DNA from: Nannocystaceae bacterium
GTDB lineage: Bacteria; Myxococcota_A; Polyangia; Nannocystales; Nannocystaceae
Direction: 5' to 3'
DNA: 64,000 nucleotides
Assembly (NCBI GenBank): GCA_019694555.1
Contig: JAIBBS010000003.1
Coordinates: 1 to 64,000, forward strand
Positions 12,799-24,713 of this stretch are shown here, in pieces. The number at the start of each line of letters is the position of its first letter. The stretch's first letter is position 1. Position numbers and translations under genes: made by a program. A model generated the notes under the pieces. The model was not told where the DNA came from, made no database searches, and saw only the letters and a list, made by a program, of their open reading frames with translations.

Positions 12799-13437
12799 AT
12801 GGACGAGGACGACGCACAGGACCGGGCCCTGCTCGAGGCGTGGCGCAAGGGCGACAAGGCCGCGGGGAGCAAGCTGTTCGACCGCCACTATCCGGCGCTG
12901 TTGCGGTTCTTCCGCAACAAGGTCGAGCGCGGCGTGGAGGATCTGATCCAAGAGACGATGCTCGCGTGCGTGCAGGGGCGCGATCGCCTGCGGGACGACG
13001 GCACCTTCCGCTCGTACCTCTTCGGCGCGGCGCGGTTCGTGCTGTATGCGTTCGTCCGGCGCAAGCGCGGCGCCGACCTCGATGCGGACGAGGTCTCGAT
13101 CGCCGCGATCGGTCCGGGCATCGCGACCAACTACGCCAAGCACGCCGAGCAACAGCTCATCTTGCACGCGCTGCGGCGGCTGCCGATCACCGATCAGATG
13201 ACGCTGGAGCTGTACTACTTCGAGGGCCTGAGCACGCCCGAGATCGCCGATGCGCTCGAGCTGCCGCTGGGCACCGTCGCGGGGCGGATCCGCCGCGGCA
13301 GCGTGCGCCTGCGCGAGGAGGTCGAGCGTCTGGCCGAGTCGCCGGATCTCATGACCTCGACCATCACGCACATGGGCGGCTGGCTCGAGAAGCTGGGCAA
13401 CGGGCGCAAGCCGCCCGAGCTCGAAGAGAGCGCCTGA
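12799..13437 (+). CDS. ECF-type RNA polymerase sigma factor
   Basis: 212 residues starting MDEDDAQDRALLEAWRKGDK. Region 2 (about 10-80) includes LFDRHYPALLRFFRNK and VEDLIQETMLACVQG, the core-binding and -10-recognition part. Region 4 (about 120-180) has LPITDQMTLELYYFEGLSTP followed by EIADALELPLGTVAGRIRRG, a helix-turn-helix for the -35. About 30 residues follow region 4. No anti-sigma gene is adjacent; the gene downstream is convergent. An in-frame ATG at 12781 has AAGG upstream but sits in the likely -10, so 12799 is preferred. Confidence 0.85.
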   Translation: MDEDDAQDRALLEAWRKGDKAAGSKLFDRHYPALLRFFRNKVERGVEDLIQETMLACVQGRDRLRDDGTFRSYLFGAARFVLYAFVRRKRGADLDADEVSIAAIGPGIATNYAKHAEQQLILHALRRLPITDQMTLELYYFEGLSTPEIADALELPLGTVAGRIRRGSVRLREEVERLAESPDLMTSTITHMGGWLEKLGNGRKPPELEESA

Positions 13438-13457
13438 GGCCCGCGCACGCGCGGGCC
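13438..13457. terminator. Hairpin between convergent genes
   Basis: Starts one base after the sigma-factor stop. Arms GGCCCGCGC and GCGCGGGCC are perfect and nearly contiguous. No U-tract follows on either strand. It lies between two convergent genes, so a bidirectional terminator is the simplest reading. Confidence 0.5.
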
Positions 13458-13476
13458 GGCGCCGCGGACCGGGCTG

Positions 13477-16400
13477 CTAGGGGCGCGCGCCGTAGGCCTG
13501 GAACACGCGGAACGCGTACTCCTCGTCGTTGTTGTCGCTGGTCAGCGAGCCCATCGCGCGCTTGGCCCACGCCTGGCGCTCCTGCGCCGGGGCCTTGCGC
13601 AGCTCGAGCGCGATCACGCCGGCGATGGCACGCACGCCGTTGGGGATCGCGAAGCTGTCGCCGTAGCGCTCGGTCTTCTCGACCGCGGCCCAGATGCGGG
13701 CCTGGTCCACGTTGACCAGCGCGTCGAGCAGCTCGACCGCGTCGCGCACCGACTCCGGCGTGCCCTCGCGCGCGGCGATGCGCAGGACCTCGCGCCACCA
13801 CGGCATGTCGCGCAGATCGATGTGCGAGGTCGTGGCCTCGTACACCGCGTAGGTCGCCTTGATCCACGTGTCCCAGTCCGGCTGCGCCGTGACCAGCACG
13901 TCGTTGTTGGCCTCGCGCCACTCGGTCATGAGCATGGCCGAGAGCTCCTTGGGCACGCGCACCGAGGGATCCTCGTAGCGGCGCATCAGCAGCACCGCCT
14001 GCTCGTTCTCGAACAGGATGTGCGGGTCGCGGTAGTCGCCGATGCCGCCCAGCGGGTACGGCCGGCGCGAGATGTTGCCCAGCACCTCGAGCACCGGCGC
14101 CGGCGTCCAGCGCACCTGGTGGAGGAACTCGGCCCGGTCCTTGAGGAAGCGGGCCTTCTCGGCGCCGGTGTCGAGCAGCGGGTGGCTGTCGCGGTTGGGC
14201 ACCTTGTCGACCAAGAACGGGTGCAGCATCTGCTTGTTGGCGGTGATGAGCCCGTCGATCTGACCGATGTCGTGGATGCCCAGCAGCTCGAACGCGTCCT
14301 GGGCGTCGGGCCACGACAGCACCTCGGGATCGAGCTGACCGATCTTGGCGTCGGGCGAGGCGATGATGACCCAGTCCGACGAGCCGATGCGCGCGATGAG
14401 GTAGTCCTCGAATTCCTGATCGAGCGCCGCGAGCACGCTGGTCATGAGGAAGTTCGACGACTCGTAGCCCTGGATCCACTGCGCCAGCACGGCGCCGGGC
14501 TTCAGGTAGCGCTTGGCCTCCTGGTAGAACTCGACCGTGAACAGGCTCGACACGCCCGAGACCCACGGGTTGGTCGGCTCGGAGATGATGAAGTCGTACT
14601 TGTCGCCGGCCCACGCGAAGTAGGCCTTGGCGTCGTCGAAGTGGATGTGGCTGCGCGGGTCGTCGTAGGCGCGCCAGTTCACCGGCTTGAAGTAGCGCGA
14701 GCCCGCGACCATCTCGGGCTCGATCTCGACGGTGTCGAGCCGCTGCAGGTGCGGCGACGCCAGCAGGCTGTGGCAGGTGACGCCCGAGCCGAAGCCGATG
14801 AGCGCGCCGTGCACCGAGTGCGGTCGCGTCATCAGCGGGATCAGTCCGACCAGGAACTGGTTGGGCTCGTCACCGGCGATCTCGGGGCCGTCGAGCTTGT
14901 CGCGCTCCGCCGGCCAGCGGTCGAGCACGACGGACGCGTCGGGCTTGCCGTTGGTGTAGATGACGTGGTGGCCGCTCTTGATGTCGGTCTTGACCACCGT
15001 GACGCTGGCGGTGCGACCGTCGACGTACGACAGCACCTCGTAGCCCTCGGGCAGACGGATGCGGCCGTTGCGGAACACCGTCGAGGTCAGCACCGTGGGA
15101 TCGACGCGCACGAGCAGGCCCGCGCCGACGGCGAGCACCGTGCCGATCGCGGCGTTGCGCAGCAGCTTGGGCAGGCCCTCGGCCGCGCGCCCGAGCGCGA
15201 TCTCTCCGCGGATGAGCACCAGGCCCAGCATCATGTCGACCAGCGCGCCGAGCACGAGCACGCCCTTGAGGCCGATGATGGGCATGAACACCAGGCCCGC
15301 GAGCGTGGCGCCCGTGATCGCGCCCAGCGTGTTGCTGCCGTAGACCTTGCCGACCACGCCCTCGGGCTGGCCGCGCTTGAGCATCACGTGGGTGAGCAGC
15401 GGCAGCGTCATGCCGGCGCAGAACGCCGCCGGCAGCATCATCACCGCGCAGATCAGGTACTTGAGCAGGTTGAACTGCAGCCACAGCCCCTCGGTGCGCT
15501 CGCCACCGGAGGCGAACTCCATCCACTGCTCCGACAGCAGCCCGCCCATCGCGTACACGCCCAGGCGATACGCCGGCAGCGTCGCGATCGCGGAGATGCC
15601 CATGATGAGCTGCACGATCGCCAGCGCGACCTCGGGGCGCTTGAAGCGATCCATGCGCTTGCGCACCCAGAACCCGCCCAGCGCCAGGCCCATGATGAAC
15701 ACCGACAGCATGATCTCGAACGAGTGCGTGGCGGCGCCCAGCACCGTCGAGAGCAGGCGGATCCAGCCGATCTCGTACATGAACGACGACAGGCCGGTGC
15801 CGAAGGCGACCGCGAGGTACAGCGTGACCTTCTTGTTGGTCGCGACGCCCTCCTCGCCGGCGGCGCGCTGCTCGATGGCCTTGGTCGGCGCGCGGTCGCG
15901 CATCGCGATCAGCATGATCAGCAGGTTGAGCGCGGCCGCGACCATGAGCGCGCCGGGCAGGCCGATCTTCGCCACCAACACGAAGCCGGAGAACAACGCG
16001 CCCAGCGACGCGCCGAGGCTGTTGGTGAAGTACAGCATGCTCAGGATCTCGCCCGAGCGCGCGAGGTCGCGGCGCAAGATGCCCACGCTCATCAGCGGGA
16101 ACGTGGTGCCCAGCATCACGCACGGCGGCAGGATCAGCAGACCCGCGAGCGACCACTTCGCGAACTCGACCGAGCTGCCACCGCCCAGCGCCGGGAACAG
16201 CGTGTCGTAGGCGAAGCGGGCGGTCAGCTCGTGCAGGTGCGGGAACGCCAGCGCGTAGACGCCGATGAGCCCCTCGATGATGCCGTAGACCACCACCGGC
16301 GAGCGCGTGCGCGCCACGAAGCGTCCCGACAGCAGTGCGCCCAGCGACATGCCGCCCATGAACAGGCTGAGCACGAGCACCTGCGCGGTCGCGGCGCTGC

Positions 16401-16569
16401 CGACGATCTGCTTGATGTAGCGCGACCAGATCGACTCGTAGATGAGGCCGCTGATGCCGGACAAGAAGAACAGCAGGAACAGCACGCGGAAGCGGCCGGC
16501 GCCCATCCCTGCGCCCGTCGAAGCGGGGCCGGTGGCAGCGTGGGGGGATCCGGGGGCGGGCATGTCCAT
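13477..16569 (-). CDS. Multi-spanning membrane protein fused to a spermidine-synthase-like domain
   Basis: 1030 residues. The first 480 hold about a dozen hydrophobic helices in an MFS-like arrangement, starting FRVLFLLFFLSGISGLIYES. The C-terminal half is a Rossmann-type domain of the spermine/spermidine synthase superfamily: GFGSGVT binds the cofactor and VEIEPEM is the acidic strand-2 site. The strand-4 motif reads YDFIISEPTNPW where true synthases have the catalytic Asp, so polyamine synthesis is doubtful. Such fusions are widespread in bacteria and functionally unassigned. A 190-residue helical tail follows. Minus-strand hexamer TATCGT ten bases before the ATG is a likely -10. Confidence 0.8.
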   Translation of the reverse strand: MDMPAPGSPHAATGPASTGAGMGAGRFRVLFLLFFLSGISGLIYESIWSRYIKQIVGSAATAQVLVLSLFMGGMSLGALLSGRFVARTRSPVVVYGIIEGLIGVYALAFPHLHELTARFAYDTLFPALGGGSSVEFAKWSLAGLLILPPCVMLGTTFPLMSVGILRRDLARSGEILSMLYFTNSLGASLGALFSGFVLVAKIGLPGALMVAAALNLLIMLIAMRDRAPTKAIEQRAAGEEGVATNKKVTLYLAVAFGTGLSSFMYEIGWIRLLSTVLGAATHSFEIMLSVFIMGLALGGFWVRKRMDRFKRPEVALAIVQLIMGISAIATLPAYRLGVYAMGGLLSEQWMEFASGGERTEGLWLQFNLLKYLICAVMMLPAAFCAGMTLPLLTHVMLKRGQPEGVVGKVYGSNTLGAITGATLAGLVFMPIIGLKGVLVLGALVDMMLGLVLIRGEIALGRAAEGLPKLLRNAAIGTVLAVGAGLLVRVDPTVLTSTVFRNGRIRLPEGYEVLSYVDGRTASVTVVKTDIKSGHHVIYTNGKPDASVVLDRWPAERDKLDGPEIAGDEPNQFLVGLIPLMTRPHSVHGALIGFGSGVTCHSLLASPHLQRLDTVEIEPEMVAGSRYFKPVNWRAYDDPRSHIHFDDAKAYFAWAGDKYDFIISEPTNPWVSGVSSLFTVEFYQEAKRYLKPGAVLAQWIQGYESSNFLMTSVLAALDQEFEDYLIARIGSSDWVIIASPDAKIGQLDPEVLSWPDAQDAFELLGIHDIGQIDGLITANKQMLHPFLVDKVPNRDSHPLLDTGAEKARFLKDRAEFLHQVRWTPAPVLEVLGNISRRPYPLGGIGDYRDPHILFENEQAVLLMRRYEDPSVRVPKELSAMLMTEWREANNDVLVTAQPDWDTWIKATYAVYEATTSHIDLRDMPWWREVLRIAAREGTPESVRDAVELLDALVNVDQARIWAAVEKTERYGDSFAIPNGVRAIAGVIALELRKAPAQERQAWAKRAMGSLTSDNNDEEYAFRVFQAYGARP

Positions 16570-16606
16570 GGCGCGGCGGACGATAGCCGAGGCCCCCCGC
16601 CGCTGC

Positions 16607-16612
16607 TATAGT
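16607..16612 (+). promoter_or_regulatory. Extended -10 promoter of the PHA-system gene
   Basis: TGC-TATAGT: five of six matches to TATAAT plus an upstream TGn. It ends 14 bases before the ATG at 16627, so the leader would be only about 8 bases. No good -35 is visible. Confidence 0.5.
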
Positions 16613-16626
16613 CCGCCGCCACCGCC

Positions 16627-16941
16627 ATGAAGTACGTCGCCAAGCACGGTTTGTCGGATCGCGCGCGCGCCCGCGCCGTCGTCGAGAAGGCCTACGAGGC
16701 CTACAGGGTCAAGCTCGCGGACCACAACCCCTCGCTGACGTGGAAGAGCGAGCACGAGGCGAGCCTCGGCTTCACCGTGCTGGGCAAGACCATCGCCGCG
16801 GACATCCACGTCACCACCGAAGAGGTCCGCATCGAGGGTGACATGCCGTTTCTCTTCCGCCCGTTCCAGGGCAAGGTCGAGAAGGTGCTGGGCGAAGAGA
16901 TCGAGAAGTGGATCGCCAAGGCCAAGGCCGGCGAGATCTGA
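16627..16941 (+). CDS. Polyhydroxyalkanoic acid system (PHA_gran_rgn-like) family protein
   Basis: 104 residues, full length for the family. MKYVAKHGLSDRARARAVVE opens an alpha helix. It is followed by strands with W at residue 38, LGFTVLGKTIAADIHVTTEE, and the closing FQGKVEKVLGEEIEKWIAKA helix. This matches the small putative polyhydroxyalkanoic acid system family, thought to sit on or near storage granules. No PHA synthase or phasin is in the window, so the granule link is by family only. It heads a three-gene run with a single-pass membrane protein and the MBOAT enzyme. Confidence 0.65.
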   Translation: MKYVAKHGLSDRARARAVVEKAYEAYRVKLADHNPSLTWKSEHEASLGFTVLGKTIAADIHVTTEEVRIEGDMPFLFRPFQGKVEKVLGEEIEKWIAKAKAGEI

Positions 16942-16947
16942 GTCGTC

Positions 16948-17481
16948 ATGTTCGAGCTGAGCCAGTCGGCGACCGGGCAGTTCGTGCTCGTGCATCGCGA
17001 CAGCGACACGGTCATGGTCGGCGACGATCTGCCGGCGTTGTGGCAGCGCATGCGCGAGCAGGTCGGTGAGCTGCCCGAGGCGCAGCGACCCGCGCCGGTG
17101 CCCACGGTGCCGCCCTCGCCGCGCGCCAGGCTCGGCGTGGTCGCGGTGCTGGCGTTGCTGCCGTTCGTGTGGCTCGGTGCGCTGCACGTGTCGCTGGGCC
17201 GGCTCGCGTCGGAGGTCCGCGCGGACCCGGCGGCCAAGGACGGCGAGCCGCTCGAGGACCTGCGCGCGCGCATCGATCGGGTCGAGCGTCAGGTCGAGGT
17301 CGGCAGTCGCGGCGGCAAGCGTGGCGGCGGCAAGCGGCCTGCGCTCGCGCCCGAGGGCAAGGCGGAGGCCGAGGCCAAGCCCGACGCGGCGCCCGAGGCC
17401 AAGGCCGCGGCGAAGCCCGAGGCCAAGGCCGGCGACGACGCGAAGGCCGACGACGACGCGAAGGTCGACGACGAGGACTGA
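16948..17481 (+). CDS. Single-pass membrane protein with charged low-complexity tail
   Basis: 177 residues starting MFELSQSATGQFVLVHRDSD. A small N-terminal domain (1-45) is followed by one hydrophobic helix (about 61-82, LGVVAVLALLPFVWLGALHV). A short heptad-like region around 95-117 (LEDLRARIDRVERQVEV) may be coiled coil. The last 60 residues are almost only Ala, Lys, Glu, Asp and Pro. No enzyme motif is seen. It lies six bases after the PHA-system gene and nine before the MBOAT gene, so the three are probably one operon. Confidence 0.65.
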   Translation: MFELSQSATGQFVLVHRDSDTVMVGDDLPALWQRMREQVGELPEAQRPAPVPTVPPSPRARLGVVAVLALLPFVWLGALHVSLGRLASEVRADPAAKDGEPLEDLRARIDRVERQVEVGSRGGKRGGGKRPALAPEGKAEAEAKPDAAPEAKAAAKPEAKAGDDAKADDDAKVDDED

Positions 17482-17490
17482 GCGCGTGCC

Positions 17491-18880
17491 GTGCAGTTCA
17501 ACTCGCTGTCGTACCTGCTGCTGCTGGGCCTCACGCTGCTGGGCTTCTTCGCGCTGCGTCCGCTCGCGCGCCTGTGGCTGCTGATCGGCGCGAGCCTGCT
17601 GTTCTACGCCGCGTGGAGCATCCCGTTCACGGGGCTCATCGTGCTCTCGGCGGTGATCGACTACACCGCCTCGCTGGGCATCCACGGCTCGCAGCGACCC
17701 GGGCGTCGCCGCGCGTTCCTGCTGCTGTCGCTGGTCGCGAACCTGGGCCTGCTGGGCTACTTCAAGTACGCCAACTTCTTCCTCGACAACATCCGCGCGG
17801 TGTTCGGCGAGGGCGTGGTCGGGCAGGGGCTGTCGGTGGTGCTGCCGCCGGGCATCAGCTTCTACACCTTCCAGACCATGAGCTACACCATCGACGTGTA
17901 TCGGCGCGAGATCACGCCGACACGCTCGTTCTCGCGGATGTTCCTGTTCGTGACGTTCTTCCCGCAGCTGGTCGCGGGACCGATCGAGCGCGCGGGTCAC
18001 CTGCTGACGCAGTTCGAGGTCGCGATCCGCTCGCGCTTCCGCGTCGAGAACCTGGTCGTGGGCTCGCGCATGATCATCTGGGGCATGGCCAAGAAGGTCC
18101 TGCTGGCGGACCCGTGCGCGTACCTGGTCGAGCCGGTCTACGCCGCGCCGGCGCAGTACGACGGCTGGACCCTGCTGGTCGCGACCTACGCGTTCACGCT
18201 GCAGATCTACTTCGACTTCACCGCCTACTCCGAGATCGCGCGGGGCTCGGCGCGGCTGTTCGGCATCGACCTGATGCGCAACTTCGATCAGCCCTACCTC
18301 GTGACCAACATCAGCGACTTCTGGCGTCGCTGGCACATCTCGCTGTCGACGTGGATCCGCGACTACGTGTACCTGCCGCTGGGTGGCAACCGCGGCAGCA
18401 AGCCGCGCGTGCTGTTCAACCTGGTGATGACGATGTTCCTGTCGGGCCTGTGGCACGGCGCGGCGTGGACGTTCGTGATCTGGGGCCTGTACCACGGCGC
18501 GCTGTTGCTGTTCGACGTGCTGCTGCGCCGCACGCCCACCGCCGATCGCCTGCGCGAGCAGTGGCCACGGGCCACCGCCGCGTTCGGCTGGGCGCTGACG
18601 TTCCACCTCGCGGTGCTGGGCTGGGTCTTCTTCCGCGCGGCCACGATGGCGGATGCCGGCGCGGTGGTCCGGGGCATCGCGCGCGGCGTCTTCACCGGCG
18701 TGCCCAGCGGGCTGCAGCTGTGGTTCCTCGCCAGCGTCGCGGTGCTGCTCGTGCTCGCACGGCTCGAGCGTCGCCACCGCCTGCTCGATCGCATCGACGG
18801 CGATCTGCCGCTGTCGGTGGTGTTCTACGGCGCGCTGATCGGCGCGATGACGCTGTTCGCTGCCGGCGAGGGTCCGGCGT

Positions 18881-18900
<20 letters not shown>
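17491..18900 (+). CDS. MBOAT-family membrane O-acyltransferase (AlgI-like)
   Basis: 469 residues from a GTG, the usual length of AlgI/DltB-type enzymes, and opening like them (MQFNSLSYLLLLGLTLLGFF). Several membrane helices surround the MBOAT core with ISFYTFQTMSYTIDVYRRE, the FFPQLVAGPIERA motif and FWRRWHISLS. The catalytic His is His322 in SGLWHGAAWTFVIWG. The family moves acyl groups across the membrane onto polysaccharides or other acceptors. An SGNH partner is expected; the nearest SGNH-type gene is at 26735, not adjacent. Its 3' end overlaps the convergent kinase gene by 20 bases. Confidence 0.88.
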
Positions 18901-21660
<2,760 letters not shown>

Positions 21661-21664
<4 letters not shown>

Positions 21665-22272
21665 CGCGACGACCGCGGGTTGCGCGAGGCCGCGCGCACG
21701 CGCCCGCCTGCGACCAACGACGCGAGCTCGGCCCGCGAGGCCAGGCCCTCGCGCTGGAACACGTTGGAGAGGTGGGTCGTGACGGTGTGGGGGCTGATCT
21801 CGAGCAGCTCGGCGATCTCGGCGTTGGTGCGCCCGTCGGCGACGAGCTTGGCGATCTCGAGCTCGCGCGGGCTCAGCTCGACCGTGCGCGCGGCCGCGGG
21901 CGCCTCGGCGGTGCGCGACAGCCACGCGAAGCGCAGCGTCACCGCCGGGCCCAGGCGGATGCGATCGCCGGCGCGCACGATCGCGGCGTCGATCGGCGCG
22001 TCGTTGAGGAAGGTGCCGTTCTTCGACCCCAGGTCGACGAGGTTGACCAGGCCCTCGGCGTCGATGGCGAGCTTGGCGTGCTCGCGCGAGATGCCTTCGC
22101 CTTCGATCGTGAAATCGGCGCGCTCGGATCGGCCCAGCACCGCCCGCGCGCCGGTGAGCCAGAAGCGGGTGCCCGGTGTCGCGCCTTCGACGATCTCGAG
22201 GCAGGGCAGCTCGTCGCGCCCTCGCGTGCGGCGTGGTCGGGGCGGACGCAGCTCGGTGGAGTCGTCGGACAC
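21661..22272 (-). CDS. FHA-domain / LuxR-type HTH transcriptional regulator
   Basis: 203 residues from the GTG at 22272; an ATG at 22290 would add six residues but lies inside a TATGAT -10-like hexamer. The FHA domain covers about 20-115 with GRSERADF, ISREHAKL and SKNGTFLND, the residues that bind phosphothreonine peptides. A LuxR/GerE helix-turn-helix follows (about 132-190: LSPRELEIAKLVADGRTNAE, ISPHTVTTHLSNVF). The two modules are joined directly without a receiver. Being coupled to a Ser/Thr kinase, it probably reads that kinase's phosphorylation and turns it into transcription. It is first in its operon. Confidence 0.88.
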
Positions 22273-22285
22273 GGGTCCGCGATCG

Positions 22286-22291
22286 ATCATA
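22286..22291 (-). promoter_or_regulatory. Candidate -10 element of the FHA-LuxR/kinase operon
   Basis: TATGAT on the minus strand, five of six matches, ends 13 bases before the GTG at 22272. Confidence 0.45.
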
Positions 22292-22326
22292 CACGCCGCG
22301 TCGCCGCGGCGTGGCCACGGCCGCGG

Positions 22327-23577
22327 TCAGCCGCGCGGTTCGCTGGGCGGCGCGTCGCCGCAGCCGCGGATGACGTAGACGTCGTTGCTGCGCCGCCCGC
22401 TGAAGACGAAGTTGTTGCCGGACACGGTGTCGTTCTCTGCGCCCGAGGGCATGCCGATGCCCTCGACGAAGACCGTGCGCGTCTCGGGCCGGGGGTTGCC
22501 GCCGGCGTCGAGCTCGTACAGCGCCACGGTGTAGTCCCACGCCTCGGGGATGAGCACCGACGGCGCGGCGATGTCGGGCATGTCGGGCCCGATCCACGCG
22601 ATGCCGCGGGCGTAGTAGCCGCCCCAGTCGTCCTGCGGCGGCGACACCGTGGACTCCTCCACCGCGTCGCCGACGTCGTAGGTGCCCATGCCGTCGGCGA
22701 CCAGCGGCAGCGTGAGCCAGTGCGAGCTGTCGAGTCGCTCGGCGAGGAGCTTGAGCGTGCCGGCGCCGGGGAAGCCCTGCGGCACCACCGACATGCCGAC
22801 GATGATGTTCCAGCCGCCGAAGTACAGCGGTTCCCACGGCGGCAACAGCTCGACCACGTCGACCAGATTGCTTGTGGCGGTCGATCCCGGCGCGCGCTGG
22901 CCCAGCTGCTGCCCGCCGTAGTCCTCGCTGCGCGCGATGAACATGGTGCCGTCGTCGAGCCAGCTCATGCCGCGCACGAACACGTTCGCGGCCTCACCGT
23001 CGTCGGCGTCGAGCCACTGCGCGTCGACGAAGCCGGTGATGTTGCAGTTGGCGTCGCGCGTGACCCGGGCCTGCGCCATGCCGCCGTCGTAGCGCCCGAT
23101 GAGCAGCACGTCGGGATCGTCGTGCGCGAAGGCGATGTCGGTGTCGCCGATGAGGTAGCCGGCCGGGGCGCCGCTCCAGCACTCGTAGTGCTGATCGAAC
23201 GGCGGCGAGAAGTCGGCGAAGAACTCGGTGCACGGCTCCAGCAACACCGCGGCCTGGTCGGTGGTGTCCTCGCAGCGATTGCTGCCGCACACGCCCGGGC
23301 CACCGCCGTCGCTGGGATCGGCGGTGTCGTCCGCGGCGCCGTCACCGAGATCGAGCGCGGGCCCGCCGCTGTCGCGTCCCGCGTCGGCGCCGTCGGGTTT
23401 GTCGGGGTGGCCGGGGTCGGTGCCCGCACCGTCGCCGTCGGCTGGACCCGAGCCCTCCGACGACGCACCACCGTCGCTCGACCACTGCGACGCGACCCCT
23501 TCGCCGCCGGCACCCGGGGTCCCGCACGCGAGCATGATCGTCGCCACCGAGCTCGTGATTCGAATGCACGTGCGCAT
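22327..23577 (-). CDS. Lipoprotein of unknown function
   Basis: 416 residues. Signal MRTCIRITSSVATIMLAC ends at the lipidated Cys. A Gly/Ser/Asp linker fills about 19-95, followed by a domain of repeated short strands with Trp and Gly-Asp turns (for example LIGRYDGGMAQARV, MSWLDDGTMFIARSEDYGG, WGGYYARGIAWIG), which may form a beta propeller. About four cysteines lie around residues 97-133. I do not recognise a family. Located 36 bases downstream of the FHA-LuxR gene's 5' end on the same strand but in front of it, so it could be its upstream operon neighbour. Confidence 0.7.
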   Translation of the reverse strand: MRTCIRITSSVATIMLACGTPGAGGEGVASQWSSDGGASSEGSGPADGDGAGTDPGHPDKPDGADAGRDSGGPALDLGDGAADDTADPSDGGGPGVCGSNRCEDTTDQAAVLLEPCTEFFADFSPPFDQHYECWSGAPAGYLIGDTDIAFAHDDPDVLLIGRYDGGMAQARVTRDANCNITGFVDAQWLDADDGEAANVFVRGMSWLDDGTMFIARSEDYGGQQLGQRAPGSTATSNLVDVVELLPPWEPLYFGGWNIIVGMSVVPQGFPGAGTLKLLAERLDSSHWLTLPLVADGMGTYDVGDAVEESTVSPPQDDWGGYYARGIAWIGPDMPDIAAPSVLIPEAWDYTVALYELDAGGNPRPETRTVFVEGIGMPSGAENDTVSGNNFVFSGRRSNDVYVIRGCGDAPPSEPRG

Positions 23578-23583
23578 CGAGCC

Positions 23584-23589
23584 AAGCTA
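23584..23589 (-). promoter_or_regulatory. Candidate -10 with a six-base spacer to the ATG
   Basis: TAGCTT on the minus strand ends six bases before the ATG at 23577. If used, the transcript would be leaderless. Confidence 0.45.
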
Positions 23590-23863
23590 CGACCGGCACC
23601 GGTGCTCGACAATCGCGCGAACCAGTGATGCGTCGCAGCGCGCGACTCCTTGGTTCGTGGGATCGGGCCCGCCGCGCGCACGAGCGGCGCGGTGGAATCG
23701 GCCCAGTGCCGCAGCGCCGGGTTTGGTTCACGCCGACCCGCTCACCAGCCGGGACCGTGTCCCGGGGCACGCGTGCGACGCGAGGTGGTGACCCGCCGGC
23801 GGAAATTCGTACCGGCGGTGTCGACAGTCGCGAACAACTCGGCGCCTTGCGGCACCAAGGGGC

Positions 23864-24712
23864 GTGACGAAGCCACGACGCATCCTTCCCGCCGTGTTGC
23901 TGGCGGCGGTCGGCCTGGGGGTCAGTCCGCGCGTGACCGCGACCGACCACAACGACCCCGACAAGATCAACTCGATCTTCCCGGGTATCGAGCCCTCGGC
24001 CGCAGACATCTACGGCCTGATGACCTGGCCCGAGGACTCCGAGACGATCGCCGTCGTGTTGACCTGGGCGGACGTCGAGTACGACCGCGATCTGCTGTAC
24101 CGCATCTACTTCGACGCGGAGCCGGGCAAGGCCAGCGGCGATGGCTTCCATGCCGCAGACCTCGACGTCGCGGGGTTGTTCAGCGCGCTCGCGAATCTCG
24201 TGGTCGACGAGGAGAAGGTCATCAGCTTCCGCTTCGGCCGCGCGAAGCAGCCGCAGCCGGGGCGCCCGAACTATGCCGTCGAGATGACGTTCGAGGGCTT
24301 CGAGCTCGCGCATCCGGTGGTGCGGTTCCCGGTCGAGACCGAGGTCGCGATCCCGGTGGACGACGGCAGTGGCGCGCAGATCCTCGCGGTCGTCGCACGC
24401 CGGGACGATCCCTTCTTCATCGACCTCGAGGGCTTCTTCACCTCGATCTGGTACGGGCACCCGCCGGGCCCGGAGAGCACCTGGGGCGTCGAGGACAAGT
24501 CGCGCGTCAAGGGCTTGCTCGCGTACGACGAGCAGGGCGAGCTGGTGCTCGACGCGCAGGGCCAGCCGCGCTTCGTCTACGACAGCGACCGCGACATCCA
24601 AGCCGGACGCGACGTGCACTCGATCTCGCTGCGGATCCCCAAGTCGCTGCTCGCCGACGACAACCATCCCATCGTCAACATCTGGTCGCAGTCGCTGCGG
24701 GTGGGAGGCTGA
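23864..24712 (+). CDS. DUF4331-like exported protein
   Basis: 282 residues, GTG start, signal peptide MTKPRRILPAVLLAAVGLGV cleaved near residue 27. The mature N-terminus ATDHNDPDKINS and the ADIYGLMTWP segment resemble the start of DUF4331 proteins (DH...D and the aspartate before IY). Later strands such as LLYRIYFDAEPGKASGDGF fit the same family. There is no lipobox, so it is probably periplasmic or secreted. Function unknown. The next gene, a second DUF4331-like one, begins one base after the stop. Confidence 0.6.
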   Translation: MTKPRRILPAVLLAAVGLGVSPRVTATDHNDPDKINSIFPGIEPSAADIYGLMTWPEDSETIAVVLTWADVEYDRDLLYRIYFDAEPGKASGDGFHAADLDVAGLFSALANLVVDEEKVISFRFGRAKQPQPGRPNYAVEMTFEGFELAHPVVRFPVETEVAIPVDDGSGAQILAVVARRDDPFFIDLEGFFTSIWYGHPPGPESTWGVEDKSRVKGLLAYDEQGELVLDAQGQPRFVYDSDRDIQAGRDVHSISLRIPKSLLADDNHPIVNIWSQSLRVGG

Positions 24713-24713
24713 C

